Source of the DNA: Lactobacillus sp.
GTDB taxonomy: Bacteria; Bacillota; Bacilli; Lactobacillales; Lactobacillaceae
Direction: 5' to 3'
Length of the DNA: 5,827 nt
NCBI GenBank assembly: GCA_003482405.1
Contig: DMZB01000342.1
Span: 1-5,827 of the forward strand
Of the stretch, positions 1 to 4,497 are shown piece by piece (within the stretch, counting starts at the first letter, position 1; every line of letters starts with the position of its first letter). Both the position numbers and the translations under genes were made by a program. The notes beneath the pieces were generated by a model, which did not search any database, was not told where the DNA came from, and was given only the letters and a program-made list of their open reading frames with translations.

Positions 1-2
1 CT

Positions 3-224
3 GATGGCACAACGTTTAAGGCGATTGCCTCCCTTGCCGATGGCTCAACGAAAACAGTTAATGCTACCGTTAATGGTGACACTGCAACCTTCACTGTCGA
101 CACTGGTGAGTTAAAAACTGGTCAGGTTATCTCAGTCAAACTGCAGGCAGTTAACGGCGAAAACACCAAGGATGGTTCACCGGCCTCTGTTACAGTCGAG
201 GCTGGTAATCCAACAGAACCGACG
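3..224 (+). repeat. Ig-like repeat unit 1 (partial, divergent)
   Basis: This is the truncated first visible copy of the repeat, entering the window at DGTTFKAIASLADGSTKT. It aligns with units 2 and 3 through DGTTF, DGSTK, TG..L.-G and NG.NTKD, but carries about two extra residues (VNATVNGDTATF against TVNPDGSF), so it is the most diverged of the three. It ends with an acidic/Pro linker, EAGNPTEPT. More copies may lie to the left. Confidence 0.85.
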
Positions 225-1361
225 AATCCACTGGACAGCTATAACGTTGGCACGCCAACTGTGAACCCAGCCAAGGGCGGTGACACAACGGTGACTGGGA
301 ACGCCAACATTACCACACCAGTGCCAGATGGGACGACATTTACCGCGGTCGCAACATTGCCAGATGGCTCAACTAAAACCGGCACTGTGAACCCAGATGG
401 ATCATTTACCATTGATACAGGTGTATTAGCTCCGGGACAAACCGTAACCGTTAAGATTATTGCGAAAAACGGTGACAACTCGAAAGACAGCACGCCTGTC
501 TCCATCACTGTTGGTCAACCATCAGCAACGAACCCACTGGATGATTACACTGTTGGCACGCCGACTGTTGATCCGGTGAAAGCTGGCGATAAGAACGTCA
601 CAGGAAACGCCAACATCACCACACCAGTACCAGATGGCACCACGTTCACGGCGGTCGTAACCTTGCCTGACGGTTCAACGAAGAGTGCACCAGTTGATGC
701 AAATGGTCACTTCACAATTCCAATCGATGGATTGGCTGCTGGACAAACAATCACTGTCAAAATTGTTGCTAAAAATGGTGATAATACGAAGGATAGTTCA
801 CCAGTTAACGTTACGATTGGCGAAGGTGAGCCTTCAAATCCAAGTAATCCGGGCAATGGCGGTAACGGTAATAATGGTGGCAACACCAATAACCCGGGGA
901 CTGGCAACAATGGTGGTTCAGGTGGGACTGGCACTGGAAACACTGGTGGTTCTGGTTCAGGCAACACCAATACCGGCCAAACAGCTGACAACTCATCCTC
1001 AACTGGTTCTTCCTCTTCGACAACTGGGGCCGGCAACACAGGTACCAGTGGCCGATCAGGAACCAACACCACTGGTTCAACGGGCACTGGATCAACCGGG
1101 TCGACCGGAACCACTACCAATGGCTCCTCGACTAGACGTTCCGTGACAACAGGTGGGTTGGGTCAACCAAGAGCTACAGCTCCACGCGACACTGCAGCAA
1201 CTACGCAATCAAGTTCTCAGACAACTAAGCAGACTCAACGTGAAAAATCCGGTGTCTTACCGTTAACGGATCAACAACGCGCAACCGTTGCTTCGATTCT
1301 GGGGGCTGGCCTGCTAATTGGCGCAATTGCAGCAGCGTACCGGTTTATCAGAAAACGTTAA
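3..1361 (+). CDS. C-terminal part of a wall-anchored, Ig-like repeat surface protein (5' end outside window)
   Basis: The frame is open from base 3 to the TAA at 1359-1361, giving 452 visible residues with no credible start; the N-terminus, presumably with a signal peptide, lies left of the window. In order one sees a partial and two full Ig-like repeats (to about 821), a Gly/Asn/Ser/Thr-rich linker (822-1247), then a sorting signal: LPLTD (1257-1271), a hydrophobic segment (ATVASILGAGLLIGAIAAAY) and the basic tail RFIRKR. The repeats carry the TVTGNA, DGS and AGQT-type signatures of bacterial Ig-like (Big) beta-sandwich domains. By family knowledge such proteins are exported, linked to peptidoglycan by sortase, and serve as stalks for adhesion or matrix binding. 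The ligand cannot be inferred because the distal end is missing. LPLTD departs from the common LPxTG at the last position. Confidence 0.92.
   Translation, partial: DGTTFKAIASLADGSTKTVNATVNGDTATFTVDTGELKTGQVISVKLQAVNGENTKDGSPASVTVEAGNPTEPTNPLDSYNVGTPTVNPAKGGDTTVTGNANITTPVPDGTTFTAVATLPDGSTKTGTVNPDGSFTIDTGVLAPGQTVTVKIIAKNGDNSKDSTPVSITVGQPSATNPLDDYTVGTPTVDPVKAGDKNVTGNANITTPVPDGTTFTAVVTLPDGSTKSAPVDANGHFTIPIDGLAAGQTITVKIVAKNGDNTKDSSPVNVTIGEGEPSNPSNPGNGGNGNNGGNTNNPGTGNNGGSGGTGTGNTGGSGSGNTNTGQTADNSSSTGSSSSTTGAGNTGTSGRSGTNTTGSTGTGSTGSTGTTTNGSSTRRSVTTGGLGQPRATAPRDTAATTQSSSQTTKQTQREKSGVLPLTDQQRATVASILGAGLLIGAIAAAYRFIRKR
225..530 (+). repeat. Ig-like repeat unit 2 (102 residues)
   Basis: A complete unit starting NPLDSYNVGTPTV and ending with the linker QPSAT before the next NPLD. 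The period to unit 3 is exactly 306 bp (NPLD at 225 and again at 531). Alternating hydrophobic/polar strands, the TTVTGNA turn, PDGTTF, LPDGSTK and LAPGQTVTV fit a bacterial Ig-like fold of the Big_6 type; the exact family is my inference. Confidence 0.9.
531..821 (+). repeat. Ig-like repeat unit 3 (last before the linker)
   Basis: The last copy, starting NPLDDYTVGTPTV and ending NVTIG. It matches unit 2 in 28 of 29 residues over 597-683, yet 16 codons there differ synonymously. The copies are therefore old duplicates conserved at protein level rather than a recent tandem expansion. Confidence 0.9.
822..1247 (+). other. Low-complexity Gly/Asn/Ser/Thr linker encoding a wall-spanning stalk
   Basis: About 142 codons. 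They begin Gly/Asn-rich (GNGGNGNNGGNTNN), turn Ser/Thr/Gly-rich (SSSTGSSSSTTG, then GSTGTGSTGSTGTTT) and finish with a more basic stretch (STRRSV, QPRATAPRD, KQTQREK) before the sorting signal. Such linkers usually cross the peptidoglycan so that the folded repeats stand clear of the surface. The composition also makes long spurious open frames on both strands. Confidence 0.85.
1257..1358 (+). other. C-terminal cell-wall sorting signal (LPLTD variant)
   Basis: LPLTD at 1257-1271 is followed by QQR, a stretch of about 20 hydrophobic residues and the basic end RFIRKR, the tripartite layout required by class A sortases. The usual Gly at position 5 is Asp. Lactiplantibacillus plantarum is known to use a relaxed LPQTxE signal in which position 5 varies, so the variant may still work; processing here is inferred. 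Confidence 0.8.
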
Positions 1362-1411
1362 TTAGGCGTTTAATGACATCTCTCGTATAAATGTTTTAAT
1401 ATTCAAAATTC

Positions 1412-1465
1412 ATAAAGCAAGTCGTTTCGGCGTTAGGACCACATCGCTGAAATGACTTGCTTTAT
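1412..1465 (+). terminator. Hairpin terminator after the surface-protein gene
   Basis: The arms at 1412-1432 and 1445-1465 pair over 21 positions, two of them G-U in the + strand RNA, around a 12-nt loop (TTAGGACCACAT). The stem starts about 50 bp after the TAA, and the 3' side runs GCTTTATTTG, a short T-rich tail rather than a long T tract. The flank on the other strand is also A/T-rich, but no leftward gene ends here, so the natural role is ending the surface-protein transcript. Confidence 0.75.
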
Positions 1466-1524
1466 TTGTGGTGATGGTGGGATTACATTAAATATACCAA
1501 ATTCGCATAGGAGAAAACTCAATC

Positions 1525-1719
1525 ATGGAAAACTCAGATTACCGCGTGTACGCCTGGAGTAACATGTTTAAATTGACCATCGCAAATCAAGATAAAGTCA
1601 TTCCCACGAGCATTAACATTGTTCCAACGGTTGATCAAACGACTGGCGAGGTCAGATTTTTCGTCGATCCAACGAAACTGAGCGAATTAAATAAACATGG
1701 TCAGCATGCACATAGTTAA
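1525..1719 (+). CDS. Small orphan protein, 64 aa, function unknown
   Basis: This ATG frame is preceded by AGGAG at 1509-1513, 11 nt before the start, a proper ribosome binding site that supports a real gene despite the small size. The product starts MENSDYRVYAWSNMFKL, has a mixed beta-like centre (INIVPTVDQTTGEVRFFV) and ends with a His-containing tail, HGQHAHS. There is no signal peptide or membrane segment, so it is probably cytoplasmic. I do not recognise a family. It stands alone between the hairpin at 1412-1465, which should insulate it from the surface-protein gene, and the convergent operon on its right. The hairpin at 1798-1843 could end its message. No clear promoter stands out in 1466-1508, though the stretch is A/T-rich (ATTACATTAAATATACC). 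Confidence 0.65.
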   Translation: MENSDYRVYAWSNMFKLTIANQDKVIPTSINIVPTVDQTTGEVRFFVDPTKLSELNKHGQHAHS

Positions 1720-1797
1720 ATGAACGCCCACCAGCATAGTAGATAGTTTATTGTTTCGCGCGTTTACGCGCTCAACTCGGTCTAAAGACAGTAATTA

Positions 1798-1843
1798 AAT
1801 ACGCCCCTAAAACTCACACAGTTACGAGTTTTAGGGGCGTATT
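1798..1843 (-). terminator. Perfect 18-bp inverted repeat, convergent terminator
   Basis: The arms 1798-1815 (AATACGCCCCTAAAACTC) and 1826-1843 are exact reverse complements around a 10-nt loop. On the - strand the hairpin begins 7 nt after the stop of the 81-aa gene, so it most likely ends the dedA-GT2-PAP2 operon. It could also stop the rightward transcript of the 64-aa gene. Neither flank has a long T run; the - strand continues GTATTTAATTA. Confidence 0.8.
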
Positions 1844-1850
1844 GCTTTGG

Positions 1851-2096
1851 TTATCCCATCACTAAAGGATGTTTACTAAAGTAGTGTTTGATTGTATTAA
1901 CCTCATTGACATATTCAGGTCGGATCATCCTGCTCTGGACTGTTGGCAATTCAATCAACAATCCAATATTACGTGTTGCTCGCGCTTCTACCGCCAATTC
2001 TCGCAGAATGCCAAGCATTTCATCACGATATTCTGGCTTTGTTCGCACTAATACAAAATTCACAACTTTTTCGATAATTTCTTCATCATCAAACAT
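1851..2096 (-). CDS. Small helical protein, last gene of the operon; possible bacteriocin-immunity-like protein
   Basis: An 81-residue soluble protein with no signal peptide or membrane segment. The start is well supported: AAGGAG lies about 10 nt upstream inside the PAP2 gene, and its ATG shares one base with the PAP2 stop (TAATG), implying translational coupling. The sequence suggests four amphipathic helices: about residues 4-17 (EEIIEKVVNFVLVR), 21-40 (PEYRDEMLGILRELAVEARA), 43-57 and 60-74 (PEYVNEVNTIKHYFS). Size, helix pattern and the P-x-Y-x-D-x(2)-L-x(2)-L pattern of helix 2 recall enterocin-A-type (EntA_Immun) immunity proteins. This is only a resemblance judged by eye, and no bacteriocin gene is visible nearby. 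A regulatory or accessory role for the membrane enzymes encoded with it is equally open. It is certainly part of the operon, but its function is unknown. Confidence 0.8.
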   Translation of the reverse strand: MFDDEEIIEKVVNFVLVRTKPEYRDEMLGILRELAVEARATRNIGLLIELPTVQSRMIRPEYVNEVNTIKHYFSKHPLVMG

Positions 2097-2770
2097 TATT
2101 CGTCATCTCCTTGAATATTTGCCAGGCGCGGAACTCTGGCAATTATTACCGAGCAGATCAGTTGACTCGCCATGAGCCAGCCGCTGGCCAGTAACACTGA
2201 ACCCAATACATCAGTCGCATAATGATTACGTAGATATACGCGCGCAATCATTAACATGCCCAGCCATAAAACGGCCGCCACGGTAGCCAAAAATTGGCCA
2301 CCAAATTCTAAATAGTGATTCAAAATTAACAATAATAGCAAAATCAGTAATGTACTTGAAAAGACGTGACCGCTTGGAAAGCTAAAGCCACTGTCGGCAA
2401 CCAGTTCGTGCATTGGTCGCACGCGGCCAACTAAATATTTGACTGCCAGTGCGAGTGCGTTTCCACAAAAGTAAATTAGGAAACTAATGCCCGCGGCAAT
2501 GCGCTCACGCTTCCACCACAACCATAGAATCAAAGCCACAGCTAGAATCGTGGCAACTAGCGGGCTACCAAACTTTGAAACCATGATAAAACCGGCCGTT
2601 CTGGATGAGTTTTCCCACCCCGTTAACCAACCAGCAACTCCTTGATCCAATGAGGTGACCCAACCAAGATGAAGTTTGACGCTTGCTGCTAACGCCGTAA
2701 AAATAACCAGTAAACTAATTGACTCTGTCCATCGCCATCGTGACGATGTTTGAACTTCTAGTAACCCCAT
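2096..2770 (-). CDS. PAP2-family membrane phosphatase (possible undecaprenyl-pyrophosphate phosphatase)
   Basis: A 224-residue membrane protein with about six hydrophobic segments. All three PAP2 signature blocks are present: C1 KYLVGRVRP (K111, R118, P119), C2 PSGH (132-135, with H135) and C3 ARVYLRNHYATD (R177, H183 nucleophile, D187). In C3 the usual Ser before the Arg is Ala. The family removes phosphate from lipid phosphates; bacterial members such as BcrC and PgpB recycle undecaprenyl pyrophosphate at the outer membrane face or act on phosphatidylglycerophosphate. The exact substrate cannot be read from sequence, but the neighbours favour the undecaprenyl carrier. The ATG follows the GT2 stop by 19 bp with GGGAG as ribosome binding site, and the stop overlaps the next ATG. 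Length is normal for the family. Confidence 0.93.
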   Translation of the reverse strand: MGLLEVQTSSRWRWTESISLLVIFTALAASVKLHLGWVTSLDQGVAGWLTGWENSSRTAGFIMVSKFGSPLVATILAVALILWLWWKRERIAAGISFLIYFCGNALALAVKYLVGRVRPMHELVADSGFSFPSGHVFSSTLLILLLLLILNHYLEFGGQFLATVAAVLWLGMLMIARVYLRNHYATDVLGSVLLASGWLMASQLICSVIIARVPRLANIQGDDE

Positions 2771-2789
2771 TTTTCCAACTCCCGATTAA

Positions 2790-3731
2790 TTATTTTTGTT
2801 CCCGCGTAATGTAAACGGGCCGCTGTTTAACTTCTAAATAGATTTTGGCGATGTATTTACCGGCAATTCCTAAACAAAAGAGTTGAATCCCGCCGATCAT
2901 CAAGATAATTGAGACTAGTGATGGCCAGCCAGCGGTTGGGTCGCCGAACATCAACGCACGGACAACGATAAACACGAGTGAAATGATCGATAGTACAAAC
3001 GACGTTCCACCGACGACGGAGGCAACCGTTAACGGCTTATCCGAGAAGTCCATGATGCCTTCGAATGAATAGTTGACCAATTGTTTGAAGGACCAGTGAG
3101 TTTCACCAGCGACACGATCCTGGTGGTCAAACGTTAGCACCTTGGTTCGAAAGCCAACCCAGTTAAAGATGCCTTTGGAGAACCGATTCACTTCTGGCAT
3201 TGCCAACACGGCTTCAACAACTTTGCGATTCATCAACCGATAATCACGAGCGCCCTCTGGGATCGGCGTTTGGGAAATACGATTAATTAATTTATAAAAC
3301 GCACGGGAGAAAAATGAACGGATAACGGGTTCACCCTTTCGTGAATCACGTTTGGTCGCAACTGTGTCGTATTCTCCACTGTCCAGTATTGTGATCATCT
3401 GTGGCAGTAACTCCGGTGGGTCTTGCAAATCAACATCCATGACACCAACATAATCGGCATCCGTATTTTCTAATCCTGCATATAACGCGGCTTCCTTGCC
3501 GAAGTTCCGTGAAAACGACAAGAAGTGAACGTGATCCGGATCACTGACTTGCAGGCGCTCCATCTCTGTCAAAGACTCATCTGTTGAGCCATCATCGATA
3601 AATAGTAGGTTCCACTGGTGACCGGCATACTCATCAACATAGTCACCCAAGATTTGCTTCATCTTCTGATAAAACAGCGGTATTGCATCTTGTTCGTTAT
3701 AGCATGGCACAATGATTGTCATTGTTTTCAT
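2790..3731 (-). CDS. GtrB/CsbB-like glycosyltransferase family 2, undecaprenyl-phosphate sugar synthase
   Basis: A 313-residue GT-A fold enzyme with two C-terminal membrane helices (about 232-258 and 266-292), the architecture of DPM1/GtrB/CsbB proteins. Visible motifs are VPCYNE (8-13), DDGSTD (46-51), SRNFGKE (74-80), the metal-binding DVDLQDPPE (99-107), ARDYRLMNR (161-169), RFSKGIFNWVGF (183-194) and the tail GKYIAKIYLEVKQRPVY (291-307). By family knowledge it transfers a sugar from a nucleotide sugar to undecaprenyl phosphate on the cytoplasmic side, supplying a lipid-linked donor for decorating teichoic acids or other glycans outside. The sugar is not predictable. The flippase (GtcA-like) and the GT-C transferase (YfhO-like) that usually complete the route are not in the window. 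Translation starts at an ATG with a perfect AAGGAGG 8 nt upstream, encoded by the last codons of the preceding gene; the intergenic gap is 3 bp. Confidence 0.93.
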   Translation of the reverse strand: MKTMTIIVPCYNEQDAIPLFYQKMKQILGDYVDEYAGHQWNLLFIDDGSTDESLTEMERLQVSDPDHVHFLSFSRNFGKEAALYAGLENTDADYVGVMDVDLQDPPELLPQMITILDSGEYDTVATKRDSRKGEPVIRSFFSRAFYKLINRISQTPIPEGARDYRLMNRKVVEAVLAMPEVNRFSKGIFNWVGFRTKVLTFDHQDRVAGETHWSFKQLVNYSFEGIMDFSDKPLTVASVVGGTSFVLSIISLVFIVVRALMFGDPTAGWPSLVSIILMIGGIQLFCLGIAGKYIAKIYLEVKQRPVYITREQK

Positions 3732-3734
3732 GGT

Positions 3735-4382
3735 TTAAACCTCCTTATTCATTCTTGACCGTAAAGTCGTGTAAAGTACTGGTATCAATGAGATGAGGAC
3801 AATGGCCAGCATAATCAGTTCGAAGTTTGCCTTAACTACTGGAATGTTTCCGAAGAAGTAGCCGGCGCCAATTGCAATCGTGACCCATGTTGCCCCACCG
3901 ATAATGTTGTACTTAGCAAACGTTGGGTAATGCATTTTACCCATCCCCGCTGTAAACGGAATCAATGTGCGAATGATTGGAATAAATCGACCTAAGAAAA
4001 TCGCAACGTTGCCGTGACGCTCGAAGAATGTTTGTGAGCGTTTCAGATACTTTGGTTTGATCCAGCGTTGCATACGCTTGCTGTGCATCGCCCAGCGGCC
4101 AAAACGTTTGCCAATTTCAAAGTTGGCCAAATCACCCAGGATTGCGGCTATCGTTAAGATGACGATCATCAGCCATGGATTCATCGCGCCAGCTGCACCC
4201 GCTGCCAGAGACCCAACTAAAAATAAAATGGAGTCTCCTGGTAAAAATGGCATCACGACCAAACCAGTTTCAATAAAGATAATCATAAAGAGCGCTACAT
4301 AAACCAACACACCGTGCGCGGCCATGAGGCTCGGGATAATTGTATTAATGTGCATAATCGATGCTAACAGGGCTGTAATCAT
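3735..4382 (-). CDS. DedA-family membrane protein (candidate undecaprenyl-phosphate flippase)
   Basis: A 215-residue DedA/SNARE-associated (PF09335-type) membrane protein of normal length. Signatures are E38 with the re-entrant loop PFLPGDS (45-51), GDLANFEIGKRFG (83-95), and ERHGNVAIFLGRF then IPIIRTLIPFTAG (121-146) with the conserved R132 and R138, followed by a C-terminal hydrophobic helix (about 187-206). DedA proteins such as UptA in Bacillus return undecaprenyl phosphate across the membrane; others affect membrane potential or lipid balance. Assignment to Und-P here is inferred from the family and from the GT2 and PAP2 neighbours. The start at 4382 is favoured because AAGGAGAGG (4392-4400 on the opposite strand) lies 9 nt upstream; later ATGs at codons 10 and 20 lack this. 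It opens the operon and sits directly behind a strong hairpin that contains its ribosome binding site. Confidence 0.93.
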   Translation of the reverse strand: MITALLASIMHINTIIPSLMAAHGVLVYVALFMIIFIETGLVVMPFLPGDSILFLVGSLAAGAAGAMNPWLMIVILTIAAILGDLANFEIGKRFGRWAMHSKRMQRWIKPKYLKRSQTFFERHGNVAIFLGRFIPIIRTLIPFTAGMGKMHYPTFAKYNIIGGATWVTIAIGAGYFFGNIPVVKANFELIMLAIVLISLIPVLYTTLRSRMNKEV

Positions 4383-4441
4383 AAAAAAGCACCTCTCCTT
4401 CCCTTGCTATGTATACAGAATAGCGAGAAAGAAGAGGTGCT
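4383..4441 (-). terminator. Long hairpin plus U tract abutting the dedA start (terminator and/or attenuator)
   Basis: In the - strand RNA, 4441-4433 pairs perfectly with 4396-4388 (AGCACCTCT/AGAGGTGCT, 9 bp), 4432-4426 pairs with 4403-4397 (7 pairs, three of them G-U), and after a C/AA internal loop 4424-4420 pairs with 4410-4406 (GCTAT/ATAGC) around a 9-nt loop. Six T residues follow, counting the last base of the stem, and then the dedA ATG. The shape is that of an intrinsic terminator for transcripts arriving from the kinase gene, 57 nt beyond its stop. Since no promoter can fit between the hairpin and the ATG, dedA messages starting upstream must pass through it. Confidence 0.75.
4392..4400 (-). 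promoter_or_regulatory. dedA ribosome binding site inside the hairpin stem
   Basis: AAGGAGAGG on the - strand lies 9 nt before the dedA ATG and decides that start. All nine bases fall in the 3' arm of the hairpin at 4388-4441, so the site is masked when the hairpin is folded. The opposing arm, GCACCTCTTCTTTCT, resembles the anti-Shine-Dalgarno tail of 16S rRNA. Confidence 0.75.
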
Positions 4442-4497
4442 ACTATCTACGGTTCGTGAAGATTAAATGAGTTTTTCTCAGATTAGGCTAGCCGTTC
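4442..4497 (-). promoter_or_regulatory. Kinase-dedA intergenic leader, candidate location of the dedA promoter
   Basis: These 56 bp lie between the kinase stop and the hairpin. On the - strand they hold the palindrome GGCTAGCC (4486-4493), a small TGAG-AAAAA-CTCA inverted repeat, and TTTAAT (4462-4467), which matches 5 of 6 bases of a -10 box but lacks a good -35 at 16-18 nt (AGCCTA, TAGCCT or CTAGCC). GAGAAA at 4474-4479 could pair with UUUCUC at 4425-4430 in the RNA and compete with the hairpin. I cannot name a convincing promoter. Confidence 0.3.

Noticed and set aside
261..263. GTG as a start codon for the surface-protein reading frame
   Set aside because: It is an internal Val codon in the middle of repeat unit 2; the same frame is open back to base 3 with matching repeat sequence and there is no ribosome binding site.
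707..1120. Antisense Pro/Val-rich frame of 137 codons (and the antisense frames at 239-508 and 811-1095)
   Set aside because: The Pro/Val/Leu-rich composition is the complement of Gly/Thr/Asn repeat codons; there is no ribosome binding site and no recognisable domain.
685..1146. Overlapping + strand frame of about 150 codons inside the linker
   Set aside because: It is an out-of-frame reading of the low-complexity linker and the end of repeat 3, with no family features, while the main frame is clearly the coding one.
1758..1771. Short hairpin GCGCG-TTTA-CGCGC in the convergent gap
   Set aside because: Only 5-6 bp with no T tract; the perfect 18-bp repeat at 1798-1843 is the better terminator.
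4057..4302. + strand frame of 81 codons inside dedA, and similar ones within PAP2 (1888-2175) and the kinase (4709-4891)
   Set aside because: They lie antisense to genes with clear family motifs, are rich in rare-looking residue runs and lack ribosome binding sites.
4410..4415. TATACA on the - strand as a -10 box inside the hairpin, which would give a transcript lacking the 5' arm
   Set aside because: The -35 position (ACCTCT) does not match consensus; kept only as an alternative to test by start-site mapping.
4462..4467. TTTAAT on the - strand as a -10 box for the dedA operon
   Set aside because: Five of six bases match, but no -35-like hexamer lies 16-18 nt upstream and there is no extended TG motif, so it was not called as a firm promoter.
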